Program-made: the position numbers and the translations under genes | Source of the DNA: Acidobacteriota bacterium | GTDB lineage: Bacteria; Acidobacteriota; Vicinamibacteria; Vicinamibacterales; UBA8438 | DNA length: 47,034 nucleotides | Direction: 5' to 3' | NCBI GenBank assembly: GCA_015659035.1 | Contig: DQNS01000117.1 | Location: 1-47,034, forward strand | Notes under the pieces: model-generated | Database searches by the model: none | Seen by the model: only the letters and a program-made list of their open reading frames with translations | Told to the model about the DNA's origin: nothing | In this document: piece by piece, positions 37,904 to 45,883 of the stretch | Layout: every line of letters begins with the position of its first letter | How positions within the stretch are numbered: position 1 is the first letter of the stretch

Positions 37904-39034
37904 CTAGTGCGTCAGGTGGGGGCGACCGCGGTCGTTCAACAGATGCGTCAGCGTTCTCGCGTAGTAGCGCAGGACGTGGCGATCGCGGATGCGATACCGG
38001 TTGCCCCTGACCACGATGACGCCTCGTGCCACCAGCGGTTCGGTTGCCTGCTCGACCGCCTCGCGGCCGGTCTCGACATTCAGGTTGGCGTTCGCGAGAC
38101 GCAAGGTGTCGAGCAGTTGATCGATCCGGTCCACCAGGTCCTGGCTGGGCATGGAGGGCCGCAGGGCCGCCGCCAGGAGAGCCGTCGGGAGCACCTTGTA
38201 GAGCTTCCCGATCGCCTCGCGTGTGTGCCGTTTCAGCATCACGAGATCGCGTCTCGAGTCCGGGTCGACAGTGGCGAGTGAAATCGGGTGTCCGAACGTC
38301 ACGAAGGCGCGCGATTCGTACCCGACGGCATACCGCACCATCTCCGCCACTTCCGCGGTGAAGTGACGCTGACGGCGCTTGACGCCCTCACGCGCCAGCG
38401 TCTGGTCTTCGAGCACCAGGTCGTAGGCGATCGCCACCGGGACGATGACCACGTCGGGTCGGCGCGCCAGCATCACGGCCTGCAGCAGACCGGTCTTCAT
38501 GGGCTTGATCTCGCCGCTGTAGCTGCGCCCACCTTCCAGATAGAGAAACAGATCGTGACGTTGCACCAGCTCGGCCACATATGCCCTCAACGTGGCCAGG
38601 TAGGCGGGGTCTCGCGAATTGCGCCGGATCGGGATTGCGCCGGTCACGTGCCGGTTCAATAGCCCCACCGCCCCGTTGAACAGGTTGATACCGGCCGCGG
38701 TAACCGGGGGACGGACACCGTGGTCATCGAGCACGAGCAGCTCGACCAGATAGTCGAGGTGGCTCTTGTGATTCGAGACGTAGACGACGCGGTTCGACCG
38801 CGTGGCTCCCTGCGCCAGCTCGACATGTTCGGGGTGCCGCTGGATCTTGCGCAGGATCGGATACAGCGGATGCTTCAGGGCGCGATACACAGAGTATCGC
38901 TGGGTCGTTTTGAGCTCTTCGAGATAGGCCGAGATCTGTTGGTGGGCCTGGTCCGGGGTCAGTCCCGGACCACCGCGCAGGTAGCGTGCCACCTCGTCGC
39001 GAGACAGCACGGCCTGCGTGATATCGTCGTCCAC
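37904..39034 (-). CDS. PlsB-like glycerol-3-phosphate/lysophospholipid acyltransferase
   Basis: A 376-residue acyltransferase. The H-x4-D active site is in VYVSNHKSHLDYLVELLV (about residue 105). Glycerol-phosphate-binding NRHVTGAIPIRRN and EGGRSYSGEIKPMKTG follow, the latter as in PlsB rather than PlsC. It is much shorter than E. coli PlsB (807 residues) and lacks its N-terminal region, as in many short bacterial homologues. It probably acylates a glycerophospholipid precursor at the inner membrane. The GTG start at 39034 is preceded at six bases by TATAGT, consistent with a leaderless message; no Shine-Dalgarno is seen. The stop is TAG. Confidence 0.87.
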   Translation of the reverse strand: MDDDITQAVLSRDEVARYLRGGPGLTPDQAHQQISAYLEELKTTQRYSVYRALKHPLYPILRKIQRHPEHVELAQGATRSNRVVYVSNHKSHLDYLVELLVLDDHGVRPPVTAAGINLFNGAVGLLNRHVTGAIPIRRNSRDPAYLATLRAYVAELVQRHDLFLYLEGGRSYSGEIKPMKTGLLQAVMLARRPDVVIVPVAIAYDLVLEDQTLAREGVKRRQRHFTAEVAEMVRYAVGYESRAFVTFGHPISLATVDPDSRRDLVMLKRHTREAIGKLYKVLPTALLAAALRPSMPSQDLVDRIDQLLDTLRLANANLNVETGREAVEQATEPLVARGVIVVRGNRYRIRDRHVLRYYARTLTHLLNDRGRPHLTH

Positions 39035-39136
39035 ACGCGCACTATACCATGGGGCCAATCTAGCGACGCCAAGCACGGCTGGCGGCATCCCGCCGTAACC
39101 GGCACTACCGTTCGTTCCAGCGGTAACGACGCGCAG

Positions 39137-40186
39137 TCATCGCTCGACGGCGACCGCCACGGGACGTGAGAGCCGCACGGTCAGCCTGGTGCCCGGCGGC
39201 AGACCGGCCGGTTCCGCCTCGCCGTTGTTCAGTGCGGCGGCGGTGCCACCGGTCACCCCGATCGAGCCACCGATGGCTGCGCCCCTGCCGCCGCCGAAGA
39301 TCGCCCCCAGAATGGCGCCGCCGACCGCTGCGCCACCGATCTTGGCGATACTGTCGCTGCCCCGGGACCGGCCTTCGCGGTAGATGGTCTCGGTGACGAC
39401 CGGCACCTGGAGCCCGTCGTCCAGCACCAGCGTGTGGAAGCGGACGCCGAGTCTTGCTGCGTCGCGGAGCTTGCCGCCCTTCTCGACGAGCACGACCGAG
39501 CCAAGCATCCGTGTGCCCGCGGGGACTGCCACCTGGTCCGCGACCAGAACATCGCGGGTCACCCGCGCCTCCACCGTGTCCTCGACTCTGGCGGTGCGTG
39601 TCGAGACCGCCGTGTCGACCTGGAGTCCGATCACCGAGTCGGCGGCGATCTCGAGTTCGACGAACTCGGGCACCGGTTCCGGTGCGGGACTGTCGATCGA
39701 CCCGATGTTTGTAATGATCGCGGCGGTCTCGCTCGGTTCGGGCGCAGTCTCTGGAAACGGCTCCGTGGCCTCGGGACGAGTCCAGCCCTCGACCGCCGGC
39801 AGATCGGCTCGCGCCGTCTGCACCGGGGCCGGGTCAGCCGGTGGCGCCTCGGCTACCGTCACCGTGGTCGGGTCGACAACAGCCGGCGGCGGCGCCGCCG
39901 CCGCCACCGGTTCCCGGCGCGGTGTTTCGCGTACAGGGGTCGGTGTAAGGATGTCGTCGGAGACGGCCGTCTCGAGGGTGTCCACCGCCGCTTCGGTTGC
40001 CTCGACCGCGGACCCCACCGGTTCACCCGGCTCGGTGGATGCCAGCCCGCTCGTGACGCTTTCCGCGTCCGCCTCGACCAGCTGGGGTGGCGCGGCGGCG
40101 TTCTGCCGTACGGCCAGATAGGCGCCTGCCCCGGCCGCCACGATGACACCCACCACGAGTCCGACGACGGCGATCGGTTTCGTCAA
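39137..40186 (-). CDS. Membrane-anchored protein with Pro/Ala/Glu-rich linker and glycine zipper
   Basis: A 349-residue protein. Residues about 4-28 form one transmembrane helix (IAVVGLVVGVIVAAGAGAYL). Residues about 30-185 are low complexity (Pro, Ala, Glu, Thr) and probably span the periplasm or cell wall. The C-terminal domain has a VirB10/TrbI-like strand pattern (VAVPAGTRMLGSVVLVEKGG, FHTLVLDDGLQVPV) and a glycine zipper (GGAAVGGAILGAIFGGGRGA) before LPPGTRLTVRLSRPV. The function is unknown; structural or envelope roles are likely. The TTG start has AGAGAGGGACC upstream. Confidence 0.7.
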   Translation of the reverse strand: MTKPIAVVGLVVGVIVAAGAGAYLAVRQNAAAPPQLVEADAESVTSGLASTEPGEPVGSAVEATEAAVDTLETAVSDDILTPTPVRETPRREPVAAAAPPPAVVDPTTVTVAEAPPADPAPVQTARADLPAVEGWTRPEATEPFPETAPEPSETAAIITNIGSIDSPAPEPVPEFVELEIAADSVIGLQVDTAVSTRTARVEDTVEARVTRDVLVADQVAVPAGTRMLGSVVLVEKGGKLRDAARLGVRFHTLVLDDGLQVPVVTETIYREGRSRGSDSIAKIGGAAVGGAILGAIFGGGRGAAIGGSIGVTGGTAAALNNGEAEPAGLPPGTRLTVRLSRPVAVAVER

Positions 40187-40555
40187 GATTTCAGGGTCCC
40201 TCTCTGCCGCAGATCAGGAGCAATTGTCGTGCCCATGTGGTACCGAGTGTGCCCAGGCCGTCTTCCCAGTGGCTTGCGGGTCCCGAGACACTCCGGTCGC
40301 GAGACGACGATGGCGGGCCGTGCCCTGCTTTTTTGGACCCGAACGCCAGATTCGTCACACGGACCGGAGGGGCGATGGTTCGCACGCCGGTCCGCTGATC
40401 ATCTCGCATACCGCTCGTATCGGCCCAATGCGGGACGGCCAAGGGGACACGGTGTCCTGTGGAGGGGCCGGTGGCCCACGGAGGAGCCCTGCGCGATCGT
40501 GTAGAATGGCCCTCGCCTGTGCGGGCGAACACGTCATCGATACCGAGCACCCGTT
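40187..40555. other. Divergent intergenic region, 369 bp
   Basis: It separates the glycine-zipper gene and the phosphate symporter. TAGAAT (40502-40507), preceded by TG, could be a -10 for the symporter, with no clear -35. No other gene or repeat is recognised. Confidence 0.35.
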
Positions 40556-41716
40556 TTGTCTCTCGCACGCCAGTCGCCCCCGCAGGACTCCCCGAGTGCC
40601 GTCACCCGGCTGGTCACGGTCCTTCTCCTGTTGTTCGCGTTTCTTGTCGGCGTCAGGGGCCTCGGAGAGGGGTTCAAGCTGCTCGGCGGGGATTTCCTCC
40701 AACTGATCTTTACCACGACCGATAACCCCTTCATCGGTCTGGTCGTCGGCATCCTGGCCACGACAATCGTCCAGAGCTCATCGGTCACGACGTCGATGAT
40801 CGTCGGGCTCGTGGCGGCGCCCGAGTCGCCGCTGCCGCTATCCAACGCGGTGCCGATGATCATGGGAGCGAACATCGGCACGACGGTGACCGCCACGGTC
40901 GTGTCGCTGGCCCACATGGGGCGCCGGGAGGAGTTCGAGCGGGCGTTCCCGGTTGCTGTCTGTCACGACGTGTTCAACTACCTGACGGTGCTGTTGTTGC
41001 TGCCGCTGGAGCTGACCACCGGGTTTCTACAGCGGATCGCGGTCGGGCTCGGGAGGCTGTTGGAAGGGGCCGGTGGGTTCCACTACGATGGCCCGTTCCT
41101 CGCCGCCCTGTCGGCCACGCTCGGACCGGTGGAGCAGCTTGCCGCCTGGTTGTTCCCCGCGGCGCAGGCCCAGGGGACCGCGCTGATCGCCTTCGCGGGT
41201 GGTCTCATCTTTACCTCGTTGTTTCTGCTGGTGAAGGTTCTGCGGTCGGTGGTCCGCACGCGTGTGGAGCTGCTCGTGACCAACGTGCTCGGGTCCAGCG
41301 CCGTGCTCTCCATGCTGGTCGGTGTGGCGGTCACGGTCATGGTGCAGTCGAGCTCGATCACCACGACGTTGCTGGTGCCGCTCGCGGCGGCGGGGTTGTT
41401 ACGGCTCGAGCAGGCGTTGCCGATCACGATCGGCGCGAACATCGGCACCACGGTGACGGCGCTTCTGGCGGCGCTTGCGGTGTCGGGACCGAACGCCATC
41501 GTCGGGCTCGAGATCGCGTTGGTCCATCTGATGTTCAATCTGACCGGGACGGTGATGATCTATCCGCTCAAGGTCACCCGGAGCGTACCACTGAGGTTGG
41601 CGCGCCATCTGACGACCCTGGCGCTTCGGTCCAGAAAGCTCACGCTGTTCTGGGTCGCGGCGTTGTTCTACGGGGTGCCCGCGTTACTGTTGTTTGTGAA
41701 CCAGTTGCTCAACTAG
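40556..41716 (+). CDS. Na+/phosphate symporter (NptA/PNaS family)
   Basis: A 386-residue inner-membrane transporter with the duplicated QSSS signature of SLC34-type symporters: TTIVQSSSVTTSMIVG (about residue 70) and MVQSSSITTTLLVPL (about 262), each followed by a GANIGTTVTA repeat. About eight hydrophobic segments are visible. It imports inorganic phosphate with sodium. The start is a TTG at 40556; the first 20 residues are polar and an internal start is possible, but no better codon is obvious. A PhoU-domain gene follows 27 bp later, the usual partner. The stop is TAG. Confidence 0.92.
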   Translation: MSLARQSPPQDSPSAVTRLVTVLLLLFAFLVGVRGLGEGFKLLGGDFLQLIFTTTDNPFIGLVVGILATTIVQSSSVTTSMIVGLVAAPESPLPLSNAVPMIMGANIGTTVTATVVSLAHMGRREEFERAFPVAVCHDVFNYLTVLLLLPLELTTGFLQRIAVGLGRLLEGAGGFHYDGPFLAALSATLGPVEQLAAWLFPAAQAQGTALIAFAGGLIFTSLFLLVKVLRSVVRTRVELLVTNVLGSSAVLSMLVGVAVTVMVQSSSITTTLLVPLAAAGLLRLEQALPITIGANIGTTVTALLAALAVSGPNAIVGLEIALVHLMFNLTGTVMIYPLKVTRSVPLRLARHLTTLALRSRKLTLFWVAALFYGVPALLLFVNQLLN

Positions 41717-41743
41717 CGACTGCTTCGAGTTCGGGAGGTTGCC

Positions 41744-42433
41744 ATGCTACGCGCGCTGTTCGGCATTCTTCGCACGCACGACCCGTTGCAGGCCATCGGG
41801 GAGAGCTTCGGTCGGATGTTGCAGTTGACCTTGGAGATGACCCTGTCAGCCGGGGACATCGCGTTCGGCGGCGACCCGATTCCTGCAAGACGGACCCGCA
41901 TCTACGAGCTCGATGTCGAGGTCAACCAGCTCGAGCGCTTGATCCGAAAGCGGATTGTGGCGCATCTCTCGATTCCGGGGTCCCGAGTCGACGTGCCGTA
42001 CTGTCTCCTGCTGATGAGCCTGGCCAAGGACGTCGAGCGTCTCGGCGACTATGCCAAGAATCTGTTGGAGGTGGCCGATATCCGAAACGCGCCGCTGCCG
42101 GACGACGAGGTGGTCGGCGAGCTGCGGGAGATTCGGCGGTCCGTGGAGGTTGCGTTCCAGGCGGCGTCCGACATCTTCCATGCCTCCGACCGGGAACAGG
42201 CGATGCAGATGATCCGGCAGGGACGCGACAACGCACATCGCTGCGACGTGCTGATCACCCGGGTCGGACGGGCCGGTTACGATGGCGAGACTACCACCGC
42301 GCTCGTGCTCGCCACCCGCTACTACAAGCGGATCGGCGGTCACGTCCTGAACATCCTCTCGAGCGTCGTGATGCCGCTCCACAAGGTGGACTACTACGAC
42401 GAGGACGAGCTCCCTGAAACACCGTCCCAGTGA
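41744..42433 (+). CDS. PhoU-domain protein
   Basis: A 229-residue all-helical protein of the PhoU type, with two PhoU repeats: residues about 25-110 (AKDVERLGDYAKNLLEVAD is the conserved end of one repeat) and about 125-215 (RYYKRIGGHVLNILSSVVMP). The paired Asp/Glu residues that bind metal clusters are largely present. It probably modulates the adjacent Na/Pi symporter and phosphate signalling. The ATG start follows GGGAGGTTGCC. It is co-directional with the symporter and about 90 bp from the ThiO-like gene, with a heptamer repeat between. Confidence 0.87.
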   Translation: MLRALFGILRTHDPLQAIGESFGRMLQLTLEMTLSAGDIAFGGDPIPARRTRIYELDVEVNQLERLIRKRIVAHLSIPGSRVDVPYCLLLMSLAKDVERLGDYAKNLLEVADIRNAPLPDDEVVGELREIRRSVEVAFQAASDIFHASDREQAMQMIRQGRDNAHRCDVLITRVGRAGYDGETTTALVLATRYYKRIGGHVLNILSSVVMPLHKVDYYDEDELPETPSQ

Positions 42434-42467
42434 GGGGACCGGGAGATTCTGCCCCTACGTCCCCTCA

Positions 42468-42509
42468 AGGAGACGGAGGGCAGGAGACAGGAGAAGCCGG
42501 ACGGGCTGC
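42468..42509 (+). repeat. Heptamer-hairpin repeat, copy 6
   Basis: AGGAGAC-GGAGGGC-AGGAGAC-AGGAG runs into AAGCC-GGAC-GGGCT. It lies 12 bp upstream of the GTG start of the ThiO-like oxidase and forms most of its leader. Confidence 0.8.
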
Positions 42510-42521
42510 TAGAGACTTCAC

Positions 42522-43637
42522 GTGGGTGAGAGACCCGACATCACCGTGGTGGGCGCCGGCATCATCGGCTGTGCGGTGGCCTACGAGCTTGGGCGGCGCG
42601 GCGCCGACGTGCGGGTGATCGATCGCCGGAATGTCGGGTGCGGTGCCACCCAGGCGTCCGCGGGCGTGCTGGCACCGTTCATCGAAGCGGACCATCCGGG
42701 ACCCTTGCGGGCGCTCGGTGTTCGGAGTCTCGAGCTGTATGACGAGTTCGTGGCTGATGTCGTCGCTGACAGCGGCGACGACGTGCCATACGAGCGCAGC
42801 GGGACCCTCGAGGTGGCGACCGACGAGACCGCACTCAGCCGGCTCGAGCGGGCGCGGCAGGGTCTGGTGTCGGCCGGGGTCGACTGCCGTCTGCTGGGCC
42901 GGGCCGAGGCGCGCGAGGCGGAGCCGCACCTCGGCGCGGCGGCATGGGGTGCCCTGCTGGTGCCGTCACAGGGGTTCGTCGGGGCCGTCGCGCTGACGGC
43001 AGCTTTGTGCCGGGCCGGTGTCCGGCATGGTGTAACGTTTCTGACCTCACGCACCGCACGCCGTGTCTCGGTGGGCGACGGGGGGATCGAGATCGAGACC
43101 ACCAGGGGGCCGGTGACGAGCGACGCCGTCGTGCTGGCCGCTGGCAGTTGGGCAGGTCGTGTAGTAGTGGACGGCGAGGCGCCATTGCCGATCAGGCCAG
43201 TGCGGGGGCAGCTGCTTCGGCTGATGTGGCCCGGGGCTCCGCTGGCCAGGGTCATCTGGTCCCCACGGTGCTACGCGGTGCCCTGGCGCGACGGGTCGGT
43301 CCTGGTCGGGGCGACAGTCGAGGAGGTCGGGTTCGACGAGCGCGCGACGGTCGCGGGGGTCACGACGCTCCTCGACGCGGTGCGTGACCTGCTGCCCGCG
43401 ACGCGGGATGCCGGGTTCGACGAGGTGCGGGTCGGTCTGCGTCCGGGCACACCGGACGACCTGCCCGCCCTCGGGTGGTCGCGCGCGGTGCCCAACCTCG
43501 TCCACGCGACGGGGCACTATCGGAACGGGATCCTGCTCGCGCCGATCACCGCCCGTCTCGTCGCCGACCTGGTGCTCGACGGCAGGGAAGACCCGCTGCT
43601 CGAGGCGGTGGCCCCGGGGAGATTCAATGGAGCATAA
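42522..43637 (+). CDS. thiO: Glycine oxidase-like FAD-dependent amine oxidoreductase
   Basis: A 371-residue D-amino-acid-oxidase-superfamily flavoprotein. The dinucleotide fold VVGAGIIGCAVAYELGRRGA is at the N-terminus, with GATQASAGVLAP (FAD-binding His/Ala region). The C-terminal GLRPGTPDDLPALGW and ATGHYRNGILLAPITARLV are typical of ThiO and related glycine or sarcosine oxidases. ThiO oxidises glycine to the imine for the thiazole of thiamine, but no thiG/thiS/thiC is adjacent, so other amines are possible. The start is GTG at 42522 without a strong Shine-Dalgarno. A perfect-looking hairpin follows the TAA stop. Confidence 0.85.
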   Translation: MGERPDITVVGAGIIGCAVAYELGRRGADVRVIDRRNVGCGATQASAGVLAPFIEADHPGPLRALGVRSLELYDEFVADVVADSGDDVPYERSGTLEVATDETALSRLERARQGLVSAGVDCRLLGRAEAREAEPHLGAAAWGALLVPSQGFVGAVALTAALCRAGVRHGVTFLTSRTARRVSVGDGGIEIETTRGPVTSDAVVLAAGSWAGRVVVDGEAPLPIRPVRGQLLRLMWPGAPLARVIWSPRCYAVPWRDGSVLVGATVEEVGFDERATVAGVTTLLDAVRDLLPATRDAGFDEVRVGLRPGTPDDLPALGWSRAVPNLVHATGHYRNGILLAPITARLVADLVLDGREDPLLEAVAPGRFNGA

Positions 43638-43681
43638 GGATCCGGTCAAAAATGGGAAGTTATTCTTGACCGGGCCCTAAG
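43638..43681 (+). repeat. Hairpin after the ThiO-like gene, shared with 37846
   Basis: CCGGTCAA near 43642 pairs with TTGACCGG near 43665 around a short spacer containing ATGGGAAG. The right arm AGTTATTCTTGACCGGGCC recurs at 37846. It may end transcription, but no T-tract follows. Confidence 0.7.
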
Positions 43682-43711
43682 TGGGTCCGAGGGACCTGAG
43701 ATGAGCGACCA

Positions 43712-44188
43712 GTGCCAACCACGCTAAAGAAGAGCTACAGCGCGCGCGAGGTGGCGGCGCTGACCGGGCTGACCGCCAGACAGCTGCAGTGGTGGGACGC
43801 GCGTCAGCTTCTGTCGGCGAGCGTGGCCTCGAAGCCAACCGCGGCGGGCGGCTTCACCGAGCGGCGCTACTCGCCGGTCGACCTCTACGAGTTGTCGGCG
43901 CTCGCCGAGCTGCGACGCCGCGGGTTCACGGCGCAGCGGATCCGCAAGGTCTTGACAGCCCTCCGACAGCACTTCGGCATCCGGCTCTTCGAGGCGCTCG
44001 GTGACGACGGACCGATCACGCTGCTGGTCGACGGGCTGGACCTCTACGCGCGGACCGATTCCGGCGCGTTCTACAACCTGCTGCAGTCGCCCGGGCAACC
44101 GCTGCTGGTGCTGGGCGAGGACAGCTTCAAGACACTGCGCGCCCGCCTGCGCCGAAAGCGGCGGAAGCCCGCACACCGCAAGACCTAG
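43712..44188 (+). CDS. MerR family transcriptional regulator
   Basis: A 158-residue DNA-binding protein. The N-terminal helix-turn-helix reads SYSAREVAALTGLTARQLQWWDA, with the wing GGFTERRYSPVDLYEL, both typical of MerR proteins. The remainder is helical and ends in a basic tail (RLRRKRRKPAHRK), and lacks cysteines for metal sensing, so the effector is unknown. The start is GTG at 43712; an in-frame stop just upstream excludes a longer form. It converges on frdD with 12 bp between the stop codons. It could regulate a neighbouring gene, but no operator was identified. The stop is TAG. Confidence 0.85.
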   Translation: MPTTLKKSYSAREVAALTGLTARQLQWWDARQLLSASVASKPTAAGGFTERRYSPVDLYELSALAELRRRGFTAQRIRKVLTALRQHFGIRLFEALGDDGPITLLVDGLDLYARTDSGAFYNLLQSPGQPLLVLGEDSFKTLRARLRRKRRKPAHRKT

Positions 44189-44200
44189 GCTCTCAGGGCC

Positions 44201-44554
44201 CTACCCGATGGTCAACAGCGTATACGCCGCTATGATCGTCCCCAGCAGCGCGGCGCCGTAGCAGAGGAGGGCAATCGGCTGCTGGGCTCCGTGTTTGACC
44301 TGAAAGAGATCGTAGATCGTGTAACGGAAGCGGTGGGCCCAGTGAAAGAGCGGGAAGAAAATGAAGACGAACAGATACAGTCGCGTGATCGGATGGATGA
44401 CCAGACTGCGAAGTGACTCGTAGTCCGGGGCGTCAAGCCACCCCAGGGGAAACGCGAGACCGATCAAGAGGATGTGGACCGGGAACAGGAGGGCGGAGAT
44501 CATTCCCCCGGCACCGAACAAGAACCACAGAAACGGTGTGATGCCTTTCGTCAT
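44201..44554 (-). CDS. frdD: Fumarate reductase membrane subunit D
   Basis: A 117-residue subunit that, with FrdC, anchors the enzyme in the inner membrane and forms the menaquinone site. Three hydrophobic helices are visible (FLWFLFGAGGMISALLFPV, LYLFVFIFFPLFHWAHRF and ALLCYGAALLGTIIAAYTLL). The length and the WAHRFRYTIYD motif fit FrdD. It is separated from frdC by a 160-bp repeat element whose end supplies the sequence GGAG nine bases before the ATG. The stop is TAG. Confidence 0.9.
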   Translation of the reverse strand: MTKGITPFLWFLFGAGGMISALLFPVHILLIGLAFPLGWLDAPDYESLRSLVIHPITRLYLFVFIFFPLFHWAHRFRYTIYDLFQVKHGAQQPIALLCYGAALLGTIIAAYTLLTIG

Positions 44555-44558
44555 CTAT

Positions 44559-44719
44559 CGAAGCTCCGCCTCAAACCCGTCGAGGGGCATCTGACATGGC
44601 AACGCGGCTCCGCATCGCTGGGCGGCTTTTCTCACAGCCTCGCTACGCGTGGGCTAGCCGTGCTGTGCCGGCGAAATGTGACCGATTCGTACACATTTCT
44701 GACAGGTTGAACACGGCTA
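44559..44719 (-). repeat. GCTCCGC structured element, copy 3, inserted between frdC and frdD
   Basis: Landmarks CGAAGCTCCGCCTCAAACC (44559), CTTTTCTCA and CTCGCTACGCGTGGGCTAG match copy 1; CCGATTCGTACACATTTC (44682-44699) matches copy 2. Nested inverted repeats CACGGCTAG/CTAGCCGTG and GAAATGTG/CACATTTC fold the right half. The frdC TAG lies inside it, and GAGGCGGAGCTTCG at its other end is the probable frdD Shine-Dalgarno. Confidence 0.8.
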
Positions 44720-45133
44720 GCTGGGCCATAGAAACCACGCAACGACCGCGGACACCACCATCCATCCCACGTAGTGCAAGCCCGCGATCACGTGGTCCGG
44801 GACGCGCGTCTCGCGGAACCGGACGGTTATCGTTGTAGGAACAGCCTTGAACCACGTGACGGCGTGCAAGAGCAGGGCCGCGAGGCCCACCGAGTTGAAC
44901 AGTATCAACCCCGGCGTCCTCAGCCGGTTGATGAACTCCGCATATGCGTCCGGACCGTTTGCCAGGGCTTGAATCTGCAAGAGCGTGAGCACGGCAAAGA
45001 CTCCGACGAAGACGCAGGTAAGCTCGCGGAGGATAAAGTTGAAGTACACACGCTTCTGCAACCACCACCAGAACGGCATTGGGCGATGGTACGGCTGCGG
45101 CGCGCCGGACGGACTACGCGTCGTGTCGCTCAC
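44717..45133 (-). CDS. frdC: Fumarate reductase membrane subunit C
   Basis: A 138-residue membrane subunit of the E. coli-type four-subunit fumarate reductase. Three transmembrane helices are seen ([39 protein letters not shown] and [20 protein letters not shown]). The N-terminal [18 protein letters not shown] is the typical cytoplasmic entry. The GTG start at 45133 overlaps the TGA of frdB (GTGA) and has GAAGAAG upstream. The frame upstream to 45148 only reads into frdB. The TAG stop sits in a dispersed element. Confidence 0.9.
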   Translation of the reverse strand: MSDTTRSPSGAPQPYHRPMPFWWWLQKRVYFNFILRELTCVFVGVFAVLTLLQIQALANGPDAYAEFINRLRTPGLILFNSVGLAALLLHAVTWFKAVPTTITVRFRETRVPDHVIAGLHYVGWMVVSAVVAWFLWPS

Positions 45134-45879
45134 TTCTTCGAACCCCACGGCAACAACACGGACTTGAACCAGTCGGTCGCGCTAGCCATCTTGTACAGCT
45201 GGATCGCGCCAGCGGGGTCGACGTTCTTGGGACACACGTTGGTGCACTCACCCACAAAGGTGCAGCCCCACATCCCCTCGTGCTCGTTCAAGACGGCCAT
45301 CCGCTCCGCCGCCCCCTGATCACGCGAATCCAGATTGTAGCGCTGCGCGAGCGCGATTGCGGCCGGCCCCGTGAACTCCGGCTCGAGCCCCACGACAGGG
45401 CATGCCGAGTAGCACAGCATGCAGTTGATGCACATGCTGAACTGCTTGTAGACGTCGAGCTCGGCGGGTGTTTGACGGTATTCGCCCTCGACGGGCGGCT
45501 TCTCGTCGTCCCTGATGATCCACGGCTTGACACTGGAGAGCTTCCCCAGAAAGCTGTTCATATCGACAACGAGGTCGCGGATGATGGGAAAGAACTGCAA
45601 CGGCTCGATCCGAATCGGTTCCGACGACACATAGTCGGAGAGCGGAACCGCGCACGTGAGTGTCGGGGTGCCGTTGACCATCATCCCGCAGCTGCCACAG
45701 ACACCCATCCGGCACGACCAGCGGAACGTCAACGTACCGTCGAGCTGGTCCTTGACGTAATTCAACGCGTCCAGGATCACCCACTCCTTGTTGTACGGTA
45801 CGTCGTAGGTCTGAAAGGTCGGTTCCGACTCTTCCTCCGGACGGTACCGCGAAACGGTCAGCTTGATAGTCTCCGCCAT
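45130..45879 (-). CDS. frdB: Fumarate reductase iron-sulfur subunit
   Basis: A 249-residue electron-transfer subunit linking FrdA to the quinone site. The plant-type [2Fe-2S] site has CRMGVCGSC and a further Cys in PTLTC. The C-terminal ferredoxin part has [12 protein letters not shown] and [14 protein letters not shown], which hold the [4Fe-4S] and [3Fe-4S] clusters. The start at 45879 lies 4 bp downstream of the frdA stop. The order A-B-C-D with overlapping B and C indicates one operon for fumarate respiration or its reverse. Confidence 0.95.
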   Translation of the reverse strand: MAETIKLTVSRYRPEEESEPTFQTYDVPYNKEWVILDALNYVKDQLDGTLTFRWSCRMGVCGSCGMMVNGTPTLTCAVPLSDYVSSEPIRIEPLQFFPIIRDLVVDMNSFLGKLSSVKPWIIRDDEKPPVEGEYRQTPAELDVYKQFSMCINCMLCYSACPVVGLEPEFTGPAAIALAQRYNLDSRDQGAAERMAVLNEHEGMWGCTFVGECTNVCPKNVDPAGAIQLYKMASATDWFKSVLLPWGSKK

Positions 45880-45883
45880 GTCG

